From: Xanthostigma xanthostigma
Taxonomy: Eukaryota > Arthropoda > Insecta > Raphidioptera > Raphidiidae
NCBI GenBank assembly: GCA_963575645.1
Contig: OY754475.1
Span: 2,108,001 to 2,172,000 of the forward strand
DNA: 64,000 bases
Reading direction: 5' to 3'
In this document: positions 34,075 through 45,535 of the stretch, piece after piece
Position numbering within the stretch: position 1 is the first letter of the stretch
Layout: every line of letters begins with the position of its first letter
Translations under genes and position numbers: made by a program
Notes under the pieces: generated by a model
What the model saw: only the letters and a program-made list of their open reading frames with translations
Told to the model about the DNA's origin: nothing
Database searches by the model: none

Positions 34075-34636
34075 TCTATACTAATATATAAAGCTGAAGA
34101 GTTTGTTTGAACGCGCTACTCTCAGGAACTACTGGTTCAAATTGAAAACAATTTTTTTTTGTTGGATAGCCAATTTATCGAGGAAGGCTATATGCTATAT
34201 AAAATCAGGCTACGACCATTAGAAGCGGAGCATTAATGAAAAATGTTGCAAAATGTATCTTAAAAAAAAGCTTCTATTCAGGTGAAATGCACTAACTAAA
34301 TATACTCATATTAGCGCTGTCGGAATACAACGCCGGCTAGCTCAAACGGTAGAGCACACGACTGTCAATATCAGGGTCTTGGGTTCGAGCCCTACGTTGG
34401 GCGAATATATATTTTTTTTTTTTATTTTCTACATTGCTTTCTTCTAAGGCTTATTTAAATTTATTTAAATTTTATTTAATTAATTAAAAAAAATTATTAG
34501 TTAAAAAAGTATAAATACTGCTTTTTATCGACAAAAACTTTTGAACGGTAACTCCGATCATCATGTGTGTGTACTCATGTTCCTCCCTTCCCCATTCGTT
34601 CTTTTACACCCGGGTGAAACCGGACGGGACCGCTAG
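34075..34636 (+). mobile_element. Helitron-like repeat (family H1), copy 2, interrupted
   Basis: 5' end TCTATACTAATATATAAAGC and 3' end CGGGTGAAACCGGACGGGACCGCTAG, inserted between A and T, fit Helitron ends (5'-TC, 3'-CTAG with a subterminal hairpin). The central part matches the copies at 8918 and 52260, but about 260 bp (34262-34525) are inserted, including a tRNA-like sequence. Confidence 0.65.
34332..34403 (+). pseudogene. tRNA-Lys-derived pseudogene or SINE head
   Basis: GCCGGCTAGCTCAAACGGTAGAGC has the A box of tRNA-Lys(CTT), and GGGTTCGAGCCCTACGTTGGGC has the matching B box and acceptor 3' strand. The acceptor lacks one C, and the anticodon stem does not pair (CACGA against TATCA), with GTC in the anticodon place. 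A run of T (34410 on) follows. It is not a working tRNA. Whether it is a single pseudogene or a tRNA-derived SINE cannot be decided from one copy. Confidence 0.75.
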
Positions 34637-35222
34637 TTTGTAATAATAAATTGTGAGTCTAATTGATACTTTCACCAGTTGATTAGAATCTAGCAACGGG
34701 AACTCGTAACGCAATAAATGATCTAACTGATATTTTATATAACATGAAACAATAAAGAAATAAAACACAATAAAATTTGATTTAATCAAGGTGACGTCAA
34801 AATTTGTCTGAGTGCGAGATTGAAAATTAAGTTAAATTTGTTTATTGCGCGTAGCTCAGAGAAACCCACAACAAAACAATGTTGTGGTCGATAATGCAGA
34901 GTATTTAATGTTGTCTCAAAATTACTCGACACTGTGAATAATGGCATCGCTATGTGCTCGGCTATTCTACTAAGATCACAGCTGATTATCTTCTAGCATT
35001 CTGCAGATGGTGCATTTAAATAAAAATATAAATTTACGATACAAATAATTTTAGCAGTCATCTAGAAAAATATTCTGCGCCGCCACTGATGCCTTGATGA
35101 TTAAAAGGATACGATAGATTAATAAAGCGTATAAATAAGAAATGGAGGACATTTAATACTGTTAGAAAAATTTTAAAGAAAGGGGGAAACATCTTGACGA
35201 TGTTGAATTTGTAACTTTTTGG

Positions 35223-35230
35223 TATAAATA
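35223..35230 (+). promoter_or_regulatory. TATA box of cuticle gene 2
   Basis: TATAAATA, 66 bp before the ATG at 35289. Confidence 0.75.
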
Positions 35231-35288
35231 TCGGTGATTTGTTTTTTGTTTTTAATCTGTAATTAGAGTTCGCTTGGATTATTTAATA

Positions 35289-36087
35289 ATGAAGTCACTT
35301 GTAAGTTCTTTACAATTTTTTAGAAATATATTAAAAATAAAATAGTGCTGTCATACAGAAATATATTTTCATAATTTGTGAGAAAAGTGGTTCAAAAATA
35401 TACTTTATGGATTACGTTTTAACTTCAGTGAAAAATAGTGTCTACAGAGAAAATTATTAATTTATTTTGAATTGTGGGTCAATTTCGTCTGATCAATAAA
35501 TCGTAAATTTATAAGTTTTCAAGTCGGTGTAAAAAAACACACCAATTAAGTTTGTCAATAAATATAAATTCGTCTCAATTTTACTCCTAATATTTAAATA
35601 AATTTAATAAACAATCTTTCGACTTTTATTCATAACGCATTAATAATTTTTCAAATCTAGTTTTCAAGTGTTAAATTATTTTTTTCAGATTCTATTTTTC
35701 GCTTTATTGTCGGTCGCTCTGGCGGCCAAACTGACAGGCAACGAACCGATCCCAATTTTGAAACAAGCTGCTGAAGTCAATCCAGACGGTTCTTACAGTT
35801 GGTCATACGAAACCGGAAACGGAATCGACGCCGAAGAAACTGGTTTCCTGAAAAACGCTGGCAATCCTGAAACCGAAAGCCAAGTCGCCCAGGGCAAATA
35901 TTCATACACTGCCGACGACGGTCAAATCATTGAAGTCAGTTATATAGCTGACGAGAATGGTTTCCAGCCACAGGGGGATCATCTTCCGGTAGCACCGCCA
36001 ATTCCAGAAGCCATCCAAAGAGCTTTGGCCTACATAGCAGCTCATCCACAACCGGAAGAACCCGTCCAAGGAAAGAAGAGATTCTAA
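35289..36087 (+). CDS. RR-1 cuticular protein, cuticle gene 2
   Basis: Two exons, 35289-35300 (MKSL) and 35689-36087, phase-0 intron in the signal peptide; 136 residues. Signal peptide [16 protein letters not shown], then [13 protein letters not shown] and [20 protein letters not shown]. The RR-1 core runs from YSYTADDGQ to [20 protein letters not shown], with tail [22 protein letters not shown]. Secreted chitin-binding structural protein of the cuticle. The basic GKKRF end is shared with cuticle gene 8 at the far end of the cluster. The start was chosen because the small exon with a GTAAGT donor completes a signal peptide; the longer open frame starting at 35668 only reads through intron. 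AATAAA motifs lie near 36530. Confidence 0.94.
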
Positions 36088-37173
36088 TAAGTCTATGATA
36101 CTTCCCGTACCGCGAAAAAACCCTTAATTATTTTAAACTGCACGCTTACTTAGTAGAATTTTTTTATGTATTATAATTTAAAAACAAAGTACTTGCTAAT
36201 GATCTACGTTTCGGCATACAGTTCGTATTTTCGTCACAACGTTAAAATGTAAAACATTTGAAGATTCCACCAGCAGAAAAATCGAACTTAAAAAATAGCG
36301 AGGTAAATATAAACAGCTTGAACTTGAAACTGTTTTTATTTGCGTCGTATTTTTTTCAAGGTTCTCGCATTTTTTTAAAAACGGGTATATTTTATATGAA
36401 TAATTGAGGGTTAAATCAAATATTTTTTGGTGTATTTTGTTACATCATCGCCAAATAGTCTGAAGGACTTTCCATGATTTCTTTAAGGTCATGACTGCCA
36501 TAAACCGTAGTATTAGTAATGTATAAAAAAATAAAATAAATCAAAATGAATAAACTAACATTTGTGTTTCATTTCTGTATTTTAAACATTTTTTTAAAGG
36601 CCGGAGAGTAATCTAGCCTTAAAAGCATATAAACTCTTAATAACAATTTAAAAATGAAGCATTTAATTAGATTACACCTGTGTTGGTTGTTCCAAATTCT
36701 TTTGAAATTTTGATCCAAAGCGGCAAAGCGCTAAGTGAGTACATTTAAAACATCAAAAATTAATGTTTCTAAATATGCTTAAGTCATAGATAAAACCACC
36801 GACTAAAATAAGTTTCTAAATACAAAGAAACATTAAAACTATAAGATTCAGTACTTTACAAAAAATTGATTTTTCATAGAAGGGCATTTAACATACTTTT
36901 AATTTGCAAAGAAGCATGAACATTGAACATATTAAATAAATGGCGTCATATGACTTCAACACGGCTACGCGACATTTAAAAATGTTACGAAATACTTTGC
37001 TTTTTTCTTAAAATCTCGTCCCGGATCTTTTAACACGATGACGTTAAATAACATGCATCTAAAAAATATTAGTTTTAGCAGAAAAACTCAACATTACAAT
37101 AAAAAGGATAAAGAACAAACAAAACACGTTTATCGTTTACTTATTCACAGCTAATGACGGAGCGAAGTAAAAA
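36088..37173. other. Intergenic, no gene seen
   Basis: AT-rich 3' flank of cuticle gene 2. No recognisable coding sequence or inverted repeat. Confidence 0.3.
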
Positions 37174-37668
37174 GTTGGACTCTGGTCTAGTATCTGGCTG
37201 CACTATTTGATGGGTGGAAAGGGGTGTAGAGGATAGAAAAGGGTTGTAGAAGCATCCTCTTAAATTGTGGAGGTGCGGAAATGTCTATATTTTGCAAAAT
37301 AAATAAATAAACTTTTCAACGTAACGATGTAATTAGGTAGGCCTAATGTCACATATTGTGGTTATGTGCACAGTGAATATGAGTGTGATCCAAAACAACA
37401 CCAACGCTTTTTGACAACTTAAATGTAACCTTAGACATTGTATAAAGGGGTATGTGAATTTTCTCGCAGTGAAACGGGAAGGGGCAAATGTGGAGTTTTT
37501 AAAAAAACAATTCCGGGGTGAACGATAAACGTGTATGCGAATTGTAATTCCAGGGTAAATAGAGATTTCCGCACCTCCACAATTTAAGGGGATGCTTCTA
37601 CAACCCTTTTCTATCCTCTACACCCCTTTCCACCCCTCAAACCGTGCAGCCAGATACTAGACCGCAAC
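37174..37668. mobile_element. TIR element, ~115-bp arms
   Basis: Left arm 37174-37290 (TGGTCTAGTATCTGGCTGCA, GAAAGGGGTGTAGAGGATAG, TTAAATTGTGGAGGTGCGGA) mirrors right arm 37550-37668. Non-coding middle of ~260 bp. Close match between the arms suggests a fairly recent insertion. Confidence 0.85.
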
Positions 37669-38148
37669 CAAAAGTTGAATTCAAAATTTAAAAAAGAGTA
37701 TCTAGTAGACTCTAAATTAATAAAAAAAAGTGCCAAAATGGAAGTCGCTGAAAGTTCTCGAACAAAAAAACGCCTTGTGACCTATTCTACTAATGATAAC
37801 CACAGTGATTATCAAGCACTCTGGATAATCACTTTCGTTTGCTTTAAGCAAAGAGTGACTACCTAAATGGCAAAGCAAACATTCAGTGCTTAAAAACAGT
37901 GCTTATAAATTGTATAGTCAATTAGAACACAAAATTAGTAGAATATGGTCTAAAAAAGGCAGTATAAAAAACATGTTCAATTTTACTATTAATTTGGGGG
38001 AAGTATTGATTTTTGGATCTTTATCCTGCTATTAAAAATGACAACGAAGAGTCTAAAAATATTTTGTTACAAAAAAGTGTTCTTAGAAAACATATATCGC
38101 ATAAATTGAAATATGTAATAGTAGGTACAATTATTTTCAATATTTTTT

Positions 38149-38485
38149 TACGTGATAACGTCTTATAAATTGATGAAACACCGGCTGCATGCACGAAAAA
38201 GTGTAACGTTCCGAAAAGTGTCACGTTCCGCCTGAGCGTGCAAGCGAGAGCGCAGTATAAGCGAAACAAATATATAATATATTATATACATTCTTTTAAA
38301 TGTCTTTTATAATTGCTTAAAAATATGTATTTTGCTTTGGTTGATCAAATTATTAGTCGGTAAAAATATAGTTTGACAGCTACTAAAATTTAGGTTAAGT
38401 ATTATTAAATAGGATATTCGATCGGAATACGTTATCACGTAAAACTATCGTCCGTAAACCGACTTAACAGACAACCAATTTTTTA
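38149..38485 (-). repeat. Interspersed repeat family B, copy 3, with altered middle
   Basis: On the - strand it has ATTGGTTGTCTGTTAAGTCG, TTTTACGTGATAACGT, CGCTCTCGCTTGCACGCTCA and GACGTTATCACGT like the copies at 14371 and 19670. The central part (CATAAAG..CTCTCTATC of the others) is replaced by ~200 bp of AT-rich sequence, and a short CGTTCC/GTGTCACG segment is duplicated. Confidence 0.75.
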
Positions 38486-39246
38486 AGCGAAACACTATAC
38501 ATTTGAACCATCAGCATGCGCTGTGTTTAAAGTTCACTTGTTTCTTCGAGATCCTCTTTTGTCTGCAAGCGTGAATTACGTGTCAAGTTAGGTAATGCGA
38601 CAAGGCAGCAGGCAGCACTATCAATAAATTTAAAGTCAGACACAATAATATTAATATAAACGTCTTAAAACAAAATAAATTATGTATTTTTCTTTTCACC
38701 TTCAGAATTGGATTAACCCAATTTTCATAAAGAAAATCTAATCGACACGATTTTGTAACTCGACGCTCTTATACGTTTCGATAATTTATAAAAATTGTCG
38801 CGACATCTATCGAGGGCGAAAGGTTAAGTAGGCGATGAATTGATAAATTTATGTTTCTTCTTTTGTAGTCTCAGAGCCGACCGTCAGATTTCCAATAAAT
38901 TACTACCGGAGCGTTTTATAGTCACGTATATTATCTATAGCTTCAAAAAAATTTCCCTTTTCAGTATTCAATATTATTTATGATAAATTAATAAAAAAAT
39001 TAGTAGTTTTTTTTTTTCAATTAAAAAACCCATCAATTGTTGTCTTTCGTGTTAGATGGAGGAAATAAAAATAAATATATTATACATAATTTTGTCTACC
39101 TATTATTTTTATTGTCAGAATTTAAAAAACTGACAAGAGGTTTCAAGAGGCTAAGGAGGTCTGGCACTCCATGGAAATTAGAAAGTACTCGTTGAGACAG
39201 ACAATTTGACGATAATTTTTTAATTATATAGTCGATGACATAAAGA

Positions 39247-39464
39247 CAGAATTCGGTTTCGAGTCGAACTGTTTTTTAAGGTCGCTGCACACGAGGCTGG
39301 TTTTGCCGCTAGATTCCTAGCTAGATTTGGCTGCTAGGTTTCAAGCGTCATTGCCATCTTCGCGGCTACAGCGCCGGCCAGCACAAGAACAAGCAGCGAT
39401 TCTAGCAGAAAAACCAGCCTCGTGTGAAGCGACCTAAAAAAGTTCGACTCGAAACCGAACTCTG
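39247..39464. mobile_element. MITE family C, complete copy, ~65-bp TIRs
   Basis: Ends CAGAATTCGGTTTCGAGTCG and CGACTCGAAACCGAACTCTG, continuing inward through GGTCGCTGCACACGAGGCTG / CAGCCTCGTGTGAAGCGACC. Partial relatives at 30720-30935 and 60095-60200 share CACGAGGCTGGTTTTGC and GCTAGATTC. Confidence 0.8.
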
Positions 39465-41383
39465 TAAGTTCGAATCCCGACAGTGATAATAAATAATATC
39501 TGTAGGATACAAAAAATATTATTTTGAAATTTATGCTTTCTTAGAAATCGGCTTGCCTTTGTAAAGTGCGTATTTTATTGATATTGTGCAAAAAAGTGAA
39601 ATTTTGGTCGTTTTTAAAGAGCAATAATTTAGATTATTCAAAATTATGTATATTTTAAAATATTATGTAGTAATGTATGTATTATGAATCAGCCATCAAT
39701 TGGATATTTAGGAAATTAGAATATATATACCGCTTCACTTATTTAAGAATATTACTGAAAAAAAAATTGTAAACTATTTACATTTTAATGCCTAATTCGA
39801 TGTTAGTAGATGAAAATAGGTAAGTAAAATAAAAAAGAAATACGACACTTTTCGATGTATTTAAAGCTCACAAATAATAGAGTAGTAGTTAAGCTTCCGT
39901 GACACCGTTCGGCTCGTAATATTTTTGAAGATTGTATTTTTAATAATGTTTATTGATTATTCAATATATTGTCGCATCTCATCATGCTTTAACATTATTA
40001 AAAATGAAAATAACGTTTACATTACACGTTCAGAGTTCAGAAAAAATCATAAAACGTAATAATTTCTAAACTATAAAACAAATAGAAACGAAGCAAAGTT
40101 AAACAAATTTTTCTATAAGAATAACCTCAGTCGTATTTAAACAATATGTGACAGATTTTTGAGTTTTTCTAAAATCGGAAAAAGTAAGAAGGGGGGACCC
40201 TTCTTACAAAAATGAAAAATTTTTGAAAAATAGATTCGTTTGATATCATGCATACTTATAGAAAAAATCATTCTGAATCGATTCCGACCACCCGCAACCT
40301 TGTATCTCTTTTGGTTTCGGAGATATAGCCATTTTAAAGTGTTTAAATTTTTTTACTATTTAAACCGTCATAGCGTCTAAACTAAAAGAGACACGAATGT
40401 GCGCTTGGTCCCATTCGATTCAGCGTACTTTTTTCTATAAGACACGTTACTATTAAGCATATCTAAAAAAATTATATATTTTGCTAAATATCGGAAATAT
40501 TTTCAAGTTTTCATATCCGTTTTGCAAATCTGCAACTTTTTAAGACACTGAGCGACTTTTGGACCGTTTTATACTAACCGAACTTATACAAAAAGTCTAA
40601 CTAAATCGATTCAGACAATCCGCAACCCTGTATCACTTTTAGTTTTGGAGATATGAGCGTTTATTCATATTATTAGAGAAAAACTTTAAAACGCTACTTC
40701 CAAACGACAAAATCGAAGTGGGAGTATTCGGAATAGAATGACGATTGCTTCTTCAGTTTTCACTGACCACTGTTGATGTAAACATAGTGAATAAGAATTA
40801 AATATAATAAGATACTTAAAAAGCAGTAAGCCACCAAGAAGCGGTCTTTATATATTATTCACTTTTACTTTCTACATCATCTTATTAGTTACTTGTAACA
40901 AATAAATTACAAGGCTGTACAATATTTATCACTATGTCAGTTCATTTATTTTTAAACGTTTTGAAACGTTATTTGATACCGTGGCAATCGTCGGAAGAAA
41001 TCTCTTTAATAGTAATTTCTGTTACTGTAATACCTTGAAGTTACGCGATAGACGGAGTCGGCAAAGATCGCGTTAAAGCGAATTCGCGTAACTCAGGGTA
41101 CACTCTATCGCAAGTGCGTCATTTCGTGAAATCTGAACTGCCTCGAATTGACGCAAAGCGGGAAGAAAAAATTAATATATCCGAGAATGAGTCGACGTAA
41201 TCCAGGTAAAGCCGAGCCGGGTTGCTAGTAATAATATCTGGCTTGGGTCATATATGAAGATTGAAGATATCGATTATATTAAACAGCAAATCGATTTTTC
41301 AGATCGGTTTACAGTTGACACGCTTGGCGTGGGCAAATAAATACATTGACAAAAAAGAGTCGTTACTATTATGGTTTGATCGA
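39465..41383. other. Intergenic, old repeat sequence
   Basis: 40140-40690 contains two diverged copies of one motif set (TCGATTCCGACCACCCGCAACCTTGTATCTC and TCGATTCAGACAATCCGCAACCCTGTATCAC, each followed by TTTTGGTTT/TTTTAGTTT and GGAGATAT) about 320 bp apart. 41170-41230 ends GCCGAGCCGGGTTGCTAG, like a Helitron 3' end. No gene. Confidence 0.4.
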
Positions 41384-41570
41384 TTAAGGAAGATTTTGGT
41401 TGAGGATCATAAATAAGCTTTATCAATGTTACGCTAGTGGCCAACGTTTCGAAAAATTTATTTTATTTGACCAGCTTGAGGCCCTGAAGATGAAAATCAA
41501 TTTTTTGAAACATTGGCCACTAGCGTAACATTAGTAAAGCTTATTTATGATCCTCAACCAAAACATTCCT
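41384..41570. repeat. Inverted repeat around 41455-41490
   Basis: TTTTGGTTGAGGATCATAAA, GTTACGCTAGTGGCCAACGT and TTCGAAAAATT on the left are mirrored by AAAATCAATTTTTTGAAAC, ATTGGCCACTAGCGTAAC and TTTATGATCCTCAACCAAAA on the right. The centre holds GCCCTGAAGATG, like the CTGAAGATG in the inverted repeat at 12404-12669. Confidence 0.75.
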
Positions 41571-41970
41571 TCATCGTAACATTCTATTGGATCAACACTA
41601 CTTTATGCTGAAGATATCAATTATTATGGTATGAGTTCCTGTATTCAAAGTTGGGAAGTTATTTTTGATTATTTTTATAGGTAATAGAAGCTTATTTATG
41701 ATCTTCAACCAAAACATTCCTTCATCGTAACATTCTATTGGATCAACACTACTTTATGCTGAAGACATCAATTATTATGGTTTGAGTTCCTGTATTCAAA
41801 GTTGGGCAAGTTATTTTTGATTATTTTTATAGGTAATAGAAGCTTATTTATGATCCTCAACCAAAACCTTCCTTCATCGTAACATTCTATTGGATCAACA
41901 CTACTTTATGCTGAGTTCCTGTATTCAAAGTTGGGCAAGTTATTTTTGACTATTTTTATAAGTAATAGGG
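41538..41970. repeat. Three-unit tandem repeat, ~152-bp units
   Basis: Units start AAGCTTATTTATGATC at about 41538, 41689 and 41842, and run through CATCGTAACATTCTATTGGA and GTATTCAAAGTTGGG to TTTTATAGGTAATAG. Unit 3 lacks ~30 bp between TTTATGCTGA and GAGTTCC. Unit 1 is also the right arm of the inverted repeat at 41384-41570. Confidence 0.85.
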
Positions 41971-42238
41971 TCTATTACATGTTATGATAATTCATCTGCA
42001 TTAATATTAATATTGGCCAACCCTGATCTGTATCGAATTCATCAATAAATATACCCATACCTATACAGTCTGATAATTAACACAGTTATTATTATTGGTG
42101 ACGCGTTAGATAATTGGATAAAAGAAAGGGAAATATTTTGCATTTGGTACGCGAATTAAAGATACAAAGATATGTTGTTCTTAAGAAGTGAGGATGACAT
42201 TCTGCAACTGTCAGTTTAGTTTCAAATTTTTATTCAAA

Positions 42239-42246
42239 TATAAATA
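42239..42246 (+). promoter_or_regulatory. TATA box of cuticle gene 3
   Basis: TATAAATA, 130 bp before the ATG at 42369. Confidence 0.7.
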
Positions 42247-42368
42247 CTGTTGACAAATCTTGTCACTGGTTCATTAACTCTTTCGAGGTTATATGGTGAC
42301 AAACGATTGATAACAGGTGACATCGGCAACAGGTGAAATTTAAGTGGTTTTTGAGAAGTGATTCAACT

Positions 42369-43940
42369 ATGAGGATTTTTGTAAGTACTAAATACCGTAA
42401 GGCGAAGTGATTTATGGCGGGTTAAACATTCAATTACTCTATACATTGTTACTTCGGTTTAAAGTTTTTTAGACTTCAAGGATGACGACCCAAAAACATT
42501 TTCTGGAACTAAGCTTGTAATTTTGTTTTTTTTTCGAAATAAATCTAATGTTTATTGATTAATGTTTAAGAAAGGTTTTTAAGAATACTTCCCAGAAAAT
42601 ATTTTATTATCTATATTGTTTTTATTTCGCAATACCTTTCTGTTATTTCTCCACCGAATACTTCAAATTTTAACGCGATTAGCGAGTGTGAATGTCATAT
42701 TTACTAAAATAAATAAACTGCCATCGTTTCAAAATATTAGATACCTGAGTCTTATTTCTACCTGCTCTGTTTTCATTAAATATAAAATGTTCACTTGCGA
42801 AAACGTTGCTTTTTGGGGACATGACAAAATATTTCAAAGCACAACGGTGCTTTATTTACAAAAAGGAAGAATTAAGTATAATTATAATTAGTTAAAGATA
42901 ATTATCTATGCATTTTTCTATAATTAAGCAATATTAAATTACTAATTATAAATTTATGGATTCGTGTTGAGCTCAAGTTGTAAATGTAGTCAAAATTAAA
43001 ATCTAGTAGTGGGCTTGACTACAAATGTAGAATTAAAACAGTTTATTAAACCTTGAATTTTAATAATTCAATGCTTAATTAATTAAAAAACATAATAATT
43101 ATGAAATTTGTGTGAAATGTGTTAATTTTGTAAAACTGACATTTAATCTTTTTCAATATTTAAATTACGTGAAATATGAATACTTGAAAAGTCAAAACAA
43201 TATTATAACTGAGTTATATATTCGCATATTCAAACGATCTGAGTTTTTTCGTGAATTTTTTACTGATCAAGTTTTTATGCGAGAATGCTTAAATAAAAGT
43301 CTTTAGTTTGTACCGTTTGGGTCTGAAGCTTATGACAGACATCGGAGGCTTAAACTCTAAATTCGGTATCTCAGTTTAGAAGCTATAGCAGTTACTGAAG
43401 TTCAAAACTATACCGATAGAATTTCTAGTAGTCTCATCAAATTCAGCGTGTACCGTTTTCTATAAGACAAGTTAATTTTAAAAAGATTTGAGATTTTAAG
43501 TTAATACGCGTGTTTTTTTCAAGATTGCTTTTAGAATCCAAATATATTTTTGTTAACAGATTTCAATTTGCGCCGTATTGGCAGTGACGACAGCGGATAA
43601 GCTGACAGGACGCGAACCGACGCCAATCTTAAGAGAGATTAACGTCGTAAATCCAGACGGATCTTACAATTTCGCCTACGAAACGGGAAATGGAATATCG
43701 GCCGAGGAACAGGGTTACTTGAAGAATCCGGGAACCGAGAATGAAGCTCAAGTTGCCCAAGGACAATTCCAGTACACGTCTCCGGAGGGGCAAATCATTA
43801 ACCTGATCTATACGGCTGACGAAAACGGTTTTCAACCTCAAGGGGAACATTTACCGACCGCGCCGCCAATTCCAGAAGCGATCCAGAGAGCGCTAGATTA
43901 TATTGCTTCACAACCGCCGGCTCCTCCGAGCAGAAAATAA
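42369..43940 (+). CDS. RR-1 cuticular protein, cuticle gene 3
   Basis: Exons 42369-42380 (MRIF) and 43560-43940, phase-0 intron of 1.18 kb; 130 residues. Signal peptide [16 protein letters not shown], then [14 protein letters not shown] and [20 protein letters not shown]. The RR-1 core runs from FQYTSPEGQ to [20 protein letters not shown], with the short proline-rich tail [10 protein letters not shown]. Secreted chitin-binding cuticle protein. Sequence type is intermediate: the N-terminal LTGREP block resembles genes 2 and 8, while NPGTE..EAQVAQG resembles genes 4-7. AATAAA overlaps the stop (43936-43941) and a second one is at about 44005. Confidence 0.94.
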
Positions 43941-44531
43941 AGTTTTGAAACATTTTGACTCACTCTTGTTACGCTTTTTATGAGACAGGCGAAACTTTGT
44001 AAAAAATAAAGACAATGTTTCGAAATGTCATTTTGAAAGTCAACGATGCTCCGTTCAATTATCATCAAAAAATATTAATGTGTTTATTAGTTTATTTAAT
44101 ACACAAATTTAAAAAAGCATCATTTCAGTTATATTTAAAAATGATTAAGAAAAAAAAATACAGTCACTATTATTAGTATTTAAAACGTGACATTATTAAA
44201 TTGCCAATTTCAATTCAACAAAAAAAAATCATTCAGCATTTATCATCATATTTATCAAGTCATTACAATTAAATAGTTTTTAACATTTAATTTTCAAAGA
44301 TAGTTTAATTTGTTTTACTTTCAAATTATTTAAAGATCAGTTAATTTCATGCAATTTATTATAATTTTATAAAAAAAAATGATTATTGTAAATGAATATT
44401 GTTTATAATAAAGTACATAAAAAAGGAATCTGTTAAATAAATATATTTTTTAATATTTTCGTGGTATTTTTTAAGTTCACACACAAAACAAATTTATAGT
44501 GAATCTCATTTAAACTGTAACCCACGGATTT

Positions 44532-44666
44532 TGTTGGTATGGTAGCTAAGAAAATCATTAAAGTTTTACAGAAAATGGTTCCGGGCGCTCAAGGAAGGTT
44601 CGTATTCCTATGTGGAACGATTTTCTGTAATGCATTAATGATTTTCATAACTACAATATCAACAAA
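44532..44666. repeat. Imperfect hairpin, ~50-bp arms
   Basis: GTTGGTATGGTAGCTAAGAA..CATTAAAGTTTTACAGAAAA on the left mirrors TTTTCTGTAATGCATTAATG..ATAACTACAATATCAAC on the right. The loop is GC-rich (CCGGGCGCTCAAGGAAGG). Likely a MITE; non-coding. Confidence 0.7.
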
Positions 44667-44705
44667 AATGATGCATGTATAATGAAATTCACTGAATAAT
44701 GTATA

Positions 44706-45535
44706 CAGATTGTATCAAATCAAAACGGTCCATAGAACATTCTGTGTGTAAGACAGAGACGATATTATATAAAGCACTAAAGCAGTAAGTAAGAATGAGA
44801 CAAATGATCGCTAATAGTTACTGTGGTTATACAATCTGATAGTATAGTCTTTGTTTTCTACAGTAAAAATCACAATTTTATCAAATGTCAGTATTCACTA
44901 GTGAAATTATTGATAAAATGGCTATTTATACTGTTCGGGAAAAAATCCAAATAATTAAATGGTTTTAACAGGATGGTTGTCCAGCTCATAACTCCCCATT
45001 GGTGCAAGAATATCTAAACGATACATTTCCTAATCATTTGATAAGTGGTCGTGGAACCATTCTTTGGCCGGCCAGGTCTCCAGATTTGACTCCGTTAGAT
45101 TTTTTTATGGGGATTTGTAAAATTCAAAATTTATGGCTTTCAAGAAAATAGAGCTAATAACGAATTGAAAATACAGATTTCTAATGAATGTCAGTCCGTT
45201 GACCATGATATGTTAGCCAATGTAAGGGAAAATATTTATAATCGATTAGGATATTGTTTGGCAGAACGTGGAGGTCTTTTTGAACATTTAATAAATTAAT
45301 TATTAAAAGTATTGTTAAAACTTTAGTACCAGATATCAATAATAATACGAATTAATAATACAGTTTAGTTGTTTTAATTGATAAATTGGTAAAAAGATTT
45401 ACAGTGTACGTAATTATCTATTTACGTAACCACAGAAACTATTCGCATTCTTACTTACTGCTTTAGTGCTTTATTTATATCGTCTCTGTCTACACACAGA
45501 ATGTTCTATGGACCGTTTTGATTTGATACAATCTG
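44706..45535 (+). mobile_element. Internally deleted DNA transposon, ~100-bp TIRs, TA target
   Basis: Left end CAGATTGTATCAAATCAAAA..CCATAGAACATTCTGTGTGT..GCACTAAAGCAGTAAGTAAG; the right end is its reverse complement. TA on both sides (44704-44705, 45536-45537). Between the repeats lies a shortened mariner-like transposase. Arms differ by scattered mismatches. Confidence 0.85.
44918..45299 (+). pseudogene. Truncated mariner-like (DDE) transposase
   Basis: Starts MAIYTVREKIQIIKWF, the typical N-terminal start of this transposase group, then jumps directly to QDGCPAHNSPLVQEYLND and ILWPARSPDLTPLDFF, the blocks around the second and third catalytic Asp. It ends with a C-terminal segment including NRLGYCLAERGGLFEHLIN. 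The DNA-binding remainder and first catalytic Asp are missing, a TAA sits at the joint, and a frameshift follows DFF at about 45107-45120. Non-functional by several lesions. Confidence 0.85.

Noticed and set aside
34332-34403. Working tRNA
   Set aside because: The acceptor has a deletion and the anticodon stem does not pair, so it is listed as a tRNA-derived pseudogene.
41538-41970. CRISPR-like array
   Set aside because: Units of ~152 bp without spacers, in a eukaryotic genome: an ordinary tandem repeat.
42616-42891. 91-codon frame between exons 1 and 2 of cuticle gene 3
   Set aside because: Intronic, low-complexity hydrophobic/Phe-Ile-rich translation of AT-rich DNA.
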